From positions 2,996,501 to 3,060,500 of the forward strand of contig NZ_CP039934.1 in assembly GCF_009792295.1 (NCBI RefSeq): 64,000 nucleotides of DNA, in the 5' to 3' direction. The stretch is from Myroides fluvii. Lineage in GTDB: Bacteria > Bacteroidota > Bacteroidia > Flavobacteriales > Flavobacteriaceae. The notes under the pieces were generated by a model. The model saw nothing but the letters and a program-made list of their open reading frames with translations. It was not told the DNA's origin and ran no database searches. The stretch's first letter is position 1. Each line of letters opens with the position of its first letter. Shown here piece by piece: positions 28,826 through 36,394 of this stretch. The translations under genes were made by a program, and so were the position numbers.

Positions 28826-28841
28826 CTTATTTCTATCTTTG
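28811..28841 (+). promoter_or_regulatory. Bacteroidota-type promoter for the serine recombinase
   Basis: A -33 TTTG at 28811-28814 and a -7 TATCTTTG at 28834-28841 are separated by 19 bases, matching the Bacteroidota consensus. Predicted transcription start is about 28848, giving a leader of about 40 bases before ATG 28890. Confidence 0.65.
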
Positions 28842-28889
28842 TGTTATCTCCCAATTTAATTTATCGTCTAATAATTAAATGGTTAGCTT

Positions 28890-30461
28890 ATGAAAACAGC
28901 TGATTTGTATATTCGTGTGTCTACTGATGAGCAAGCAGACAAAGGATACTCACAAAGAGATCAAGAAGAACGCTTACGTCGTTATTGTTCCCAATATAAT
29001 TTTAAAGTAGGAAATGTGATTTATGAAGATCATTCTGCAAAAACATTTAATCGTCCTGCTTGGAATAGTTTACTTCAAAATTTAAAGAAAAATAAAGGAA
29101 AAACTCATTTGGTATTATTTACTAAATGGGATCGTTTTAGCCGTAATGCTGGGGATGCTTATCAAATGATAAATATGTTAACCAAACTTGGTGTTAACCC
29201 TCAGGCTATTGAACAACCATTAGATTTAACTATCCCAGAGAACAAGATGATGTTAGCTATTTATTTAGCTGCTCCAGAGGTTGAAAATGACAGAAGAGCT
29301 CTTAATACTTTTTATGGAATGCGTAGAGCTAAAAAAGAAGGCAGAGTTATGGGGAATGCACCTTTTGGTTATGCAAATAAAAGTAAAGAAGATGGAAAGA
29401 AGTATATCGCTTTAATTCCAGAACAGAGTAAAGCAATGAAATGGGCATTTACTGAATTAGCTAAAGGTATTCTCTCTGCTAATCAAATAAGATTAGAGAT
29501 GAATAGAATGAATGCAGGAAAATTAAGTAGCACAGCGTTTCATGTAGCGATACGAAATCCAATTTATTGTGGTAAAATCTTTATTCCAAAATATAAAGAC
29601 GAGGAGGCATATTTTGTAACTGGATTACATGAGGCTTTAATAAGTGAAGCTTTATTTGATAAGGTGCAAATGATATTAGATGGAAATGTTCGTAAAGAAA
29701 GACCTAATACAAAGATTCTTTCGGATGAAAACCTCCCACTTAGAGGTTTTTTAGTTTGCCCAAAATGTAATAGGAATTTGACAGGTAGTGCTTCTACAGG
29801 AAGAAATAATAGGTATTATTACTATCACTGTTTAGCAAGTTGTGGTTTTAGACAAAAAGCTGGTGTAGCAAATGAGATTTTTGAAAATGGATTAAAACAA
29901 CTTCAGATTAATAAAGTTGTGCAAAATTTTATGAAGAAGCTACTTATAGATAGTTATAATCAAGTCTTTGGAAATCCAGTAAGTCAGAAGAAAAGTATAT
30001 TAGAAAACATTGATAAGATTAATCATAAACTGTCAATAGCTCGAAATAAATTGTTAGAAGGAACTTTAGAGGATGATGATTATTTAGCAATAAAGAAGGA
30101 GTGTAAAATTGATATAGAAAAATTTGAAAAGCAATTAATTGAGGAAGAAGGAAATAAAAAGATAGATATAAAAAGTATGCTTGATAGAGCATTAGATAAA
30201 GTCGTAAACCTTGGTGTACTCTACGCTGAGGGAGGTATTCAAACCAAAAGAGAAATTATTGGTTCGATATTTCCAGAAAAATTAGAGTTTGACGGAAAAA
30301 TTTATCGAACCACACGAATTAATACTTTAGTGAAGTGTATCTTTCAGATTAACAATGAATTGGCTAAAAATAAAAACAGGATATATGAGAATTTTCTCGA
30401 TATATCCTGTGTAGTAGGGTTTGTGAAAAATTTATCGAACCTAATCCTATCATTTCTGTAA
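28890..30461 (+). CDS. Large serine recombinase (integrase)
   Basis: 523 residues. The N-terminal resolvase domain has the catalytic serine in LYIRVSTDEQ near residue 11 and the arginines of KWDRFSRNAGDAY near 84-96. The recombinase domain follows (GRVMGNAPFGYANK near 152), then a zinc ribbon with CPKCNRNLTGS..YYYYHC..CGFRQKAG near 290-330, and a coiled-coil tail. This is the large serine integrase type used by phages and integrative elements to join attP and attB in one direction. The 3' end runs into a fragment of a uracil-DNA glycosylase gene, so the last ~20 codons may come from the junction rather than the original gene. Confidence 0.92.
   Translation: MKTADLYIRVSTDEQADKGYSQRDQEERLRRYCSQYNFKVGNVIYEDHSAKTFNRPAWNSLLQNLKKNKGKTHLVLFTKWDRFSRNAGDAYQMINMLTKLGVNPQAIEQPLDLTIPENKMMLAIYLAAPEVENDRRALNTFYGMRRAKKEGRVMGNAPFGYANKSKEDGKKYIALIPEQSKAMKWAFTELAKGILSANQIRLEMNRMNAGKLSSTAFHVAIRNPIYCGKIFIPKYKDEEAYFVTGLHEALISEALFDKVQMILDGNVRKERPNTKILSDENLPLRGFLVCPKCNRNLTGSASTGRNNRYYYYHCLASCGFRQKAGVANEIFENGLKQLQINKVVQNFMKKLLIDSYNQVFGNPVSQKKSILENIDKINHKLSIARNKLLEGTLEDDDYLAIKKECKIDIEKFEKQLIEEEGNKKIDIKSMLDRALDKVVNLGVLYAEGGIQTKREIIGSIFPEKLEFDGKIYRTTRINTLVKCIFQINNELAKNKNRIYENFLDISCVVGFVKNLSNLILSFL
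30377..30409 (+). other. Hairpin inside the recombinase 3' end
   Basis: CAGGATATATGAGA pairs with TCTCGATATATCCTG with one extra base, loop ATTT. It lies about 50 bases before the annotated stop. It could be the original terminator now read through, or part of an attachment site. Confidence 0.4.
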
Positions 30462-30946
30462 GTACAACAAGTAAAATTATTATTATTGGGCAAGCACCTG
30501 GCAGAATTGTACACAAAACTGGCATTCCTTGGAATGATAAAAGTGGCGATAATTTAAGAGAGTGGTTAGCTGTTGACGAAAGTCAATTTTATGATACCAA
30601 TATTTTTGGAATTATGCCCATGGGATTTTGTTATCCTGGTACAGGAAAATCTGGCGATTTGCCACCAAGAGTAGAATGTGCCCCTTTATGGCATCAACCA
30701 ATTTTTGACCAGTTCAACGCTGTTGAACTGGTCATTTTAATTGGACAATATGCACAACAATACTATTTGAAAGACAACGCTAAATCTACACTTACCGAAA
30801 CGGTAAAAAATTAAATCGAATATTTACCCAATTTTTTTGTATTGCCACATCCATCACCAAGAAATAATATATGGATGGCAAAAAATAAATGGTTTCAAGA
30901 AGAGGTATTGCCAACATTAAGAAAAGAAATCTCAAAAATAATGTAA
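30440..30946 (+). pseudogene. Uracil-DNA glycosylase-family gene, 5' truncated with internal stop
   Basis: An open frame in phase with TAA at 30944-30946 encodes IIIIGQAPGRIVHKTGIPWN, then GDNLREWL, MPMGFCYPG, a central VILIGQYAQQYYL and PHPSPRNN, the motif set of the uracil-DNA glycosylase superfamily (small Bacteroidota type). Roughly the first 25 residues are absent where the recombinase gene ends. A TAA at 30812-30814 interrupts the frame, after which the same frame resumes (IEYLPNFFVLPHPSP). The fragment is therefore dead. It is directly followed by the first attC-like site, so it probably was itself a cassette gene that the serine recombinase element used as its target. Confidence 0.85.
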
Positions 30947-31033
30947 TGACATAACTTGAAATATTAAAATCCTATACATACAAATTTGTATCATTAAGAG
31001 ATTATGAATTTGATTTATGACCATAAAAAAAAC

Positions 31034-31176
31034 AGCATACAACAGTGGTTTGCCAAAATGGGGGCAGAAGTGCTACATTGATCATTTGGAATTCTATTGT
31101 ACATTTGTGGTAAATTGAACATTTGTGCTTCTAATTCCCCCACTTCGCCAAGCCCCAAAACGTTGTAGGCAATGCT
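31034..31176 (+). repeat. attC-like site 1
   Basis: Imperfect palindrome of about 143 bases. The left arm is AGCATACAAC then GTGGTTTGCCAAAATGGGGG. The right arm is CCCCCACTTCGCCAAGCCCC, then AAAAC, GTTGTAGGCAATGCT. The inner GGGGG/CCCCC stem, the CAAAA versus CGAAG internal loop, the unpaired AAAA before GTT and the terminal AAC/GTT pair recur in sites 2-4. The right outer arm (31161-31176) is complementary to the left outer arm of site 2, not to its own. It follows the glycosylase pseudogene and precedes cassette 1. It accounts for the non-coding stretch 30947-31243. Confidence 0.8.
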
Positions 31177-31243
31177 ACCAGCATACCGCCACAATTTGAC
31201 CGCTTTAATACGTAAATTTGTAAAATAACTAAAACTCTAAAAT

Positions 31244-31474
31244 ATGTCAATAGATTGGTATCAATGTAAAAAATGTGAAACTTTGATTAAGAATTCAACT
31301 CAGCCAAAATCTAACGGATGTCCAAGAGGTGGTCAACACGATTGGAATAAATTAGGAGAAGTTGGAAATACAAATTATTTATGTAAAAAATGCTCAACTT
31401 TAATACAAACGGACAAAATGCCAAAATCTAATGGTTGTATTTCAGGAGGACAGCACGATTGGAAAAAAATGTAA
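31244..31474 (+). CDS. Small duplicated zinc-ribbon protein
   Basis: 76 residues made of two near-identical ~37-residue repeats. Each has YxCKKC, then a spacer, then a PKSNGC..GGQHDW ending. The Cys-x2-Cys and later Cys plus His suggest one metal site per repeat. First gene of cassette 1. Its stop is one base from the ATG of the next gene, so the two are co-translated. Role unknown; it may bind nucleic acid or be a partner of the DUF1643-like protein. Confidence 0.72.
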   Translation: MSIDWYQCKKCETLIKNSTQPKSNGCPRGGQHDWNKLGEVGNTNYLCKKCSTLIQTDKMPKSNGCISGGQHDWKKM

Positions 31475-31475
31475 T

Positions 31476-32156
31476 ATGAAGGTTTATGCAGAGTTTATAA
31501 ATGATGAATCGTTAATATTTCGCACAAGAACTTTACTGCAATTTGGTGATTCTTGGGATTTAATTGGTTCGATTGTTATGAAAAATCCAGGAAGTGCAAA
31601 GCCAGGAAAAGGAATCGATAATGTAATTGCTGAAAAGTTGTCAAAATATTATAATGAAAAAATAAATTCAGAATGTTGGTTCGTTTCCGATGGTGACCCG
31701 ACGATGAGAGATATTTTACCAATTTTCAATGGTAATTATGTGAACAAAAATTTTAAACTTGATGGCGTTATTCAAATTTTTAATTTATACAATATTTGTT
31801 CACCCAATGTAGATTTTGCACATAAAAAAGGTAATGAAACACAATCTCCATTTCTTCTACCTGATGTAGATGCAATGATTTTAGATTTCAAGAAGAAACC
31901 CGTATACATTGGATTTGGTGACTTCTACACAAATAAAAAATCAAAAAATATTGCTTTTCTTAAGAATTCAGCAGTTAAAATTTTCGAATTTGTAAAAAAA
32001 AGTGCATTTGATTACTTGGAAGATGACTTCTTAATTGACGAACAATATTATCATAAAAATCATTTTTATCATCCTCAATTCTTAAACAAACCGTCCAAAA
32101 GAGAAAAATATCTACCGACCTTGGAAAAATTTGCAAATTTTTATGAGAAAAATTGA
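31476..32156 (+). CDS. DUF1643-like protein
   Basis: 226 residues from the ATG at 31476; an upstream in-frame start at 31431 would overlap the zinc-ribbon gene heavily and is unlikely. The motifs IVMKNPGSAKPGKG near residue 38 and GDPTMRDI near 75 resemble the NPSxA and DPTxR motifs of DUF1643, a family distantly related to uracil-DNA glycosylases and common in mobile elements. FNLYNICSP and the IGFGDFY strand fit the same fold. The stop overlaps the next gene, again implying coupling. Function unknown. Confidence 0.55.
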   Translation: MKVYAEFINDESLIFRTRTLLQFGDSWDLIGSIVMKNPGSAKPGKGIDNVIAEKLSKYYNEKINSECWFVSDGDPTMRDILPIFNGNYVNKNFKLDGVIQIFNLYNICSPNVDFAHKKGNETQSPFLLPDVDAMILDFKKKPVYIGFGDFYTNKKSKNIAFLKNSAVKIFEFVKKSAFDYLEDDFLIDEQYYHKNHFYHPQFLNKPSKREKYLPTLEKFANFYEKN

Positions 32157-33063
32157 GCCGAGAGAAATCGATGATGATTTATTCACCTATTTCGAGAACA
32201 CAGGTGAATATCCAATAGATTGGGAACAAGTTGCGTTGTTTGACGAAGAAACGAATTTAGCCGTAGTTTCTGTTGACGGAATTTATGGTGCGATTAATAG
32301 ACAAGCGGAAATCGTAATTCCGCTTGTTTATGATTACGCTATGATCAAATTTTCGGAAGGTCTACTTGGAGTCAAAAAAAATAACAAATGGGGTTATATT
32401 GACACAAATCACGAAATTGTAATACCTTTTGAATACGACAATATTGCAGATTATAAATTTGAGAATGGTGAATATTGGATGAAAAATGATTCAATTTTAG
32501 GAATTGCTGATGATTTCCGTGGAAACAAAGTTTTTGTCTGCAAAAACAGAAAAATAGGATTAATTAACAATAAAAATGAAATTCTATTCCCATTTATTTA
32601 CAAAGATATATCATCTTGTAACGAGAAATATTTGACTGTTTCATTTGACAAACTGAAATATGGTTTGGTAGATTTTACAAACAAAACTGTTTTGCCTTTT
32701 AATTACGATTTATTAAATATCAATGGCGACTATCTCAACTTCGCAGAATTAAGTGAAGTTACTGTTGAATCTTACGATTCGGGGGTCAATTTTACTATTG
32801 TAAGGGAAAATAAGTTAATAAAACACGGAATAATGGATTTTGCAGGTAACATCATTGTTCCTGCAATTAGTGGTTCGGAAATTAGGAATTTTATTGATGG
32901 TAAAGCAATGTGTTATGATTATGAAAAACAAGAATTTTTCATTTATGACACAGATTCAAATGAGATAATCTTTGCACCTGAAGATTTAATAGAAAATGAA
33001 TCTGAAACTAACAAAGTAAACTATATTAGAGAAAAAATGGGAATGGAACCAGTCGTATATTAA
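32143..33063 (+). CDS. WG-repeat protein
   Basis: 306 residues from ATG 32143; an ATG four codons earlier is also in frame. It contains at least four WG-type beta repeats: DGIYGAINRQAEIVIP near 43, NKWGYIDTNHEIVIPFEYD near 83, RKIGLINNKNEILFPFIY near 140 and LKYGLVDFTNKTVLPFNYD near 175. WG repeats usually mediate protein interactions, often at surfaces or in toxin-immunity and defence settings. There is no signal peptide, so it is cytoplasmic. Third and last gene of cassette 1, ending one base before attC-like site 2. Confidence 0.75.
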   Translation: MRKIEPREIDDDLFTYFENTGEYPIDWEQVALFDEETNLAVVSVDGIYGAINRQAEIVIPLVYDYAMIKFSEGLLGVKKNNKWGYIDTNHEIVIPFEYDNIADYKFENGEYWMKNDSILGIADDFRGNKVFVCKNRKIGLINNKNEILFPFIYKDISSCNEKYLTVSFDKLKYGLVDFTNKTVLPFNYDLLNINGDYLNFAELSEVTVESYDSGVNFTIVRENKLIKHGIMDFAGNIIVPAISGSEIRNFIDGKAMCYDYEKQEFFIYDTDSNEIIFAPEDLIENESETNKVNYIREKMGMEPVVY

Positions 33064-33064
33064 A

Positions 33065-33274
33065 AGCACTGCCTACAACATAGTATTGGCAAAAGACGGG
33101 GTGAATATTGTCTTTGAGAATTCAGCTAAAGTATCCGCAAAAATGCTTTTCATATTCCTTTTTTTTTGTAATTTAGAAATCTGAAAAAGCATTTTGCTCA
33201 GGTCGGTTTTCCTTTGAAATTGTCTGCAAAGTAGCCCGTCCTTCGCCAATACTTTTTCCGTTACCAGCAATTTT
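33065..33274 (+). repeat. attC-like site 2
   Basis: About 210 bases. Left arm AGCACTGCCTACAAC, TAGTATTGGC, AAAAGA, CGGG. Right arm CCCGTCCTTCGCCAATACT, TTTTCC, GTTACCAGCAATTTT. The inner helix AGTATTGGC..CGGG pairs across the site. An additional internal hairpin (AAAATGC..GCATTTT) occupies the middle. The left outer arm matches the complement of site 1's right outer arm at 14 of 15 positions; the right outer arm is complementary to site 3's left arm. Confidence 0.85.
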
Positions 33275-33293
33275 AACAGAGAGCGTACTAAGA

Positions 33294-34307
33294 ATGAAAA
33301 TATTTATTTCCCACTCATCAAAAAATAAAAATTTTGGTGAAAAACTTGTTGAACTTTTAAGAAATATTGGAATAAAAGAAAGTGAAATAATCTACACAAG
33401 TAACACTGCTTATGGAATTCCTATTGGACAAAATATTTTCAATTGGTTAAAGTCGCAAATTACCGAGAATCCGTTTGTAATTTATTTATTATCAGAAGAA
33501 TACTATCAAAGTATTGCTTGTTTAAATGAAATGGGAGCTGCTTGGATTATTGAGAATAAACATGCAGCTATTTTTACTCCAAATTTTAATCTTTCCAGTA
33601 AAGAATTTCAAAATGGAGCTTTAGATCCACGAGAAATTGGCTTTTATATAAATGATGAAGACAGAGTTCTTTCATTTATTCAATTATTATCAGAAGATTT
33701 CGATATAACTAAAAATCATTTACTCATTTCTCAAAGTGTTAAAAAGTTTTTAGCTGATATTAGTAACATTAAAACTTTTATAACATCTCTACCAACGTCC
33801 ACTATTCTTGACATAAAAGAACCTATTAAAAAAAATGAAAAAGTTGAAGAACGAAAAGTCATAGAAAATCCTACAACTAATCAAACATCAAATAAAACTG
33901 ATTTATTTTCAAAGTTTACAGATTTAATACTTCAAGGAAAATTAAAAGATGATGAATTAATACTTATTCATTATATAATTGAAACAGGAAGATTTAAATT
34001 GATGACAGGTTGGCAAGAAAGTCAAGAAATTGATAATATTGTGGAATGGGAAAAAATTAATGAAATTGAAAATAAGTTATCTAAAAATTACAGTTCTGTT
34101 TTAAAGAGATTAGAATTAAGAAATTTTACTGAAGTTTCAGCAGTTACAAGCTCAAACAATCCAAAAGAATTAAAAATTAAAGAAGAAATAAGTCAACATT
34201 TACTTGATTTACCACAAGATATACAAAGCAAAATTCACGAAGTAATTGCTAAAAACCATTTTGAATATACTGACGAAACAGAACAAAATGATATGTGGAA
34301 CTTTTAA
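33294..34307 (+). CDS. TIR-domain protein
   Basis: 337 residues. The N-terminal TIR domain opens with MKIFISHSSKNKNFGEKLVE and carries the likely catalytic glutamate in ACLNEMGAAWII near residue 80, the arrangement of NAD-cleaving bacterial TIR effectors. The C-terminal region from about 140 is charged and helical with no recognised sensor. Sole gene of cassette 2, between attC-like sites 2 and 3. A stand-alone TIR in a cassette suggests abortive infection or a signalling partner elsewhere; this is inference. Start: the ATG is the first codon with the TIR fold immediately after it. Confidence 0.85.
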   Translation: MKIFISHSSKNKNFGEKLVELLRNIGIKESEIIYTSNTAYGIPIGQNIFNWLKSQITENPFVIYLLSEEYYQSIACLNEMGAAWIIENKHAAIFTPNFNLSSKEFQNGALDPREIGFYINDEDRVLSFIQLLSEDFDITKNHLLISQSVKKFLADISNIKTFITSLPTSTILDIKEPIKKNEKVEERKVIENPTTNQTSNKTDLFSKFTDLILQGKLKDDELILIHYIIETGRFKLMTGWQESQEIDNIVEWEKINEIENKLSKNYSSVLKRLELRNFTEVSAVTSSNNPKELKIKEEISQHLLDLPQDIQSKIHEVIAKNHFEYTDETEQNDMWNF

Positions 34308-34521
34308 CAAAAACTGCTGGTAACATCGCATTGGCAAAATGGCGGGTTAAGTGCAAACTTCAACTTTTGTGCTTTTTATTCCGCCGAATGTGTTCCACAT
34401 TCAGCTTTTTTTTAATAATTTAGCTTCTGTGGAAACACATCGGCTACGTTACTGCTAAATTGAACTTTTCGTCCAATTTATCCGCCACTTCGCCAATGCG
34501 TTTCCCGTTGGCTGCAAGCTT
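34308..34521 (+). repeat. attC-like site 3
   Basis: About 214 bases. Left arm AAAACTGCTGGTAAC, ATCGCATTGGC, AAAATGGCGGG. Right arm CCGCCACTTCGCCAATGCG, TTTCCC, GTTGGCTGCAAGCTT. CGCATTGGC and TGGCGG pair across. The middle includes further complementary text (GTGCAAACTT..). Its left outer arm is complementary to site 2's right arm; its right outer arm is complementary to site 4's left arm over GCAGCCAAC. Confidence 0.85.
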
Positions 34522-34527
34522 AAGAAA

Positions 34528-36132
34528 ATGACAACAGACGAAATAAAAACATTAGCCAAGAAGAAAAAGCAGGAAGGCTACATTGATGAAGCCTTGAACC
34601 TGTTTAAACAGCTTTGGGAATTGGAGAAAAACGAATGGAATGGTTTTTTTCTTGCTCAATGCCTACGTAAATCTGACAATTATACTGAAGCAAGAAAACT
34701 TCACAATGAGTTAGAAAAGGTATATCCAAATTTTAAACCTTTACAAAACGACAAATTATGGCTTGACTATAGCGAAAAAATAAAGGATTGGCAGAATCCA
34801 GATTTAGTCAAGGACGCAGAAGATATATTATCAAGGGCTGATAAATATGACCAGTATACTTCAAGCGTTTACACCAAAACCGTTTTAAATGTTGTTAAGC
34901 ATTTGTGCTATGAAAACAATTATTACGATGCTTACAAATGGTTGTTAAAATTAGACCAATCGATTATTAGTAATTCTGTTTTCAATTATCAAGGTCAAAC
35001 TTTCCCAGCCGACAGGAAAGTATACTTTATCAGGTACGCAGATGTATTAATCCAACTTCATATATACACAGATTACATAGAAGCTAGTTTAAAATCATTG
35101 AATTTCAAGCAGTCAAAAATATCGGAGTTTAAAAAGCATATATTAGATGACATTACCTTTGATGACTATATTTCTAGAGTAAAATTAGCGAAACATATAA
35201 AGAACTTTCAAGAAGAGTTTCACCTAAGACTTAAGAAAGCACCTAGTAAAATTTATAAAAAGGATAAAATAACATTAGTTAGCGATTTAAGCCACTATTT
35301 ATTTTGCCCTGTTTCCTTTGCTATAAATGAAACTTTTCAAATAGAAGCAAATACGACTTGGGAGAAAGATGAATGGCTAGGAGAGAAAAAGCTTTTCATT
35401 GATAGACATAATATTTTTAAAAGAACGAAAAGCTACGAAGAAACTTTTGAAGACAGTAAAATCAGCATTAATTCTGACCTAAAATCCAATTTTGATTATT
35501 TGTTCAACTCATTGATTCGGGTCAATAATGCCACGAATCCAAAACCTACGATTTATTCTAACAAAACAAATGATTTAAAAGGTGCGCCCGATTATATATT
35601 GGAAGATGGCTCAGGGATTAAATTTGCAATAACCGAAAAATTTTCAAGCAAATATTTAGCGGATTCTCAGACACCTTTTGAAAGCGACTTAGTAAAGCAT
35701 TATGCCTTTATTGACGAACTTAAAAATTCGAATGTCAAATTTGGTTATTTAATTACTTGGTATTGGCAATTAATAGACATAGAGACTGACAACGGAAGCA
35801 TAAAAAAGAAAATTATTGTCAGTTCTTATAGATTGACTAAGATTGAAAGCAGTCAAATAAATTCAAATAAATTGAATCGTGCTATTTCTCTAGTCAATAA
35901 CTTTAAAAAAAACAATCAAATTGAAATTGATGGAGATAGGATATCCTTCCCAAACAAATGTCTAAGTTGCAGTGTGATTTCATATTGTAACCATAAAACG
36001 GGTAACTTCAATAGTGTAATTTTGCCGTATGATTTGAACTCAAACAAAGTTGAATTTGAACCTAATTTTGCGTTTACAGAAGAAACAGGCTCAAAAATTA
36101 TAGACGATAATGAAGATGATTTACCATTTTGA
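34528..36132 (+). CDS. TPR protein with Cas4/RecB-like C-terminal domain
   Basis: 534 residues. The first ~75 residues read as TPR-like helices (EALNLFKQLWELEKNEWNGF; FLAQCLRKSDNYTEARKLHN). A RecB/Cas4-type domain appears from about 250: DLSHYLFCPVSF supplies one cysteine, GAPDYI near 352 the first acidic site, and CLSCSVISYC near 476-485 three more cysteines, the four-cysteine plan of Fe-S nucleases. The second active-site strand reads FAITEKFSS, where Glu and Lys are adjacent instead of spaced by one residue, so catalysis is uncertain. Sole gene of cassette 3, all on the plus strand like the others. Confidence 0.6.
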   Translation: MTTDEIKTLAKKKKQEGYIDEALNLFKQLWELEKNEWNGFFLAQCLRKSDNYTEARKLHNELEKVYPNFKPLQNDKLWLDYSEKIKDWQNPDLVKDAEDILSRADKYDQYTSSVYTKTVLNVVKHLCYENNYYDAYKWLLKLDQSIISNSVFNYQGQTFPADRKVYFIRYADVLIQLHIYTDYIEASLKSLNFKQSKISEFKKHILDDITFDDYISRVKLAKHIKNFQEEFHLRLKKAPSKIYKKDKITLVSDLSHYLFCPVSFAINETFQIEANTTWEKDEWLGEKKLFIDRHNIFKRTKSYEETFEDSKISINSDLKSNFDYLFNSLIRVNNATNPKPTIYSNKTNDLKGAPDYILEDGSGIKFAITEKFSSKYLADSQTPFESDLVKHYAFIDELKNSNVKFGYLITWYWQLIDIETDNGSIKKKIIVSSYRLTKIESSQINSNKLNRAISLVNNFKKNNQIEIDGDRISFPNKCLSCSVISYCNHKTGNFNSVILPYDLNSNKVEFEPNFAFTEETGSKIIDDNEDDLPF

Positions 36133-36140
36133 AACAAGAA

Positions 36141-36283
36141 AGCCAGCAGCCAACAGCGTGTATGTAGCAATAGCGGTTGAAGTGCTAAATCGAAGGTCTG
36201 TGCTTCTAAGAAACCTTGTGCTAAACGGACAAGAAAGTGCTTCTAATCCGCTACTGCACATACACGCAAAACGTTAGCAATTC
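36141..36283 (+). repeat. attC-like site 4
   Basis: About 143 bases. Left arm AGCCAGCAGCCAAC, A, GCGTGTATGT, AGCAA, TAGCGG. Right arm CCGCTA, CTGC, ACATACACGC, AAAAC, GTTAGCAATTCT. The GCGTGTATGT and TAGCGG helices are perfect. The terminal GTTAGC has no partner downstream, so the next cassette has been lost or replaced by the mobilizable element that begins here. Confidence 0.85.
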
Positions 36284-36309
36284 TTTTAAAATAGCATAAA
36301 ATATTCCAA

Positions 36310-36371
36310 CAAAGTTATTCTGTAAAATTTTGAGCACTCACAGCTCTAAAAATTTTACGGAAATAACTTTG
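36310..36371 (-). terminator. Long hairpin at the end of the mobilization operon
   Basis: CAAAGTTATT pairs with AATAACTTTG and GTAAAATTTT..GAG with CTC..AAAATTTTAC, a stem of more than 20 bp with a ten-base loop. It lies 24 bases past the stop of the last mobilization gene on the minus strand and at the boundary with attC-like site 4, so it may also mark the element end. Confidence 0.7.
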
Positions 36372-36394
36372 CTTAACATTTTAGTCTTTTTTTT

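Noticed and set aside
33073..33270. Minus-strand 65-codon frame inside attC-like site 2
   Set aside because: It is created by the palindrome and has no coding character.
30947..36300. Plain terminators or REP elements between genes
   Set aside because: The arms are far longer than terminators, contain conserved unpaired features, and pair across cassettes in a way that simple hairpins would not.
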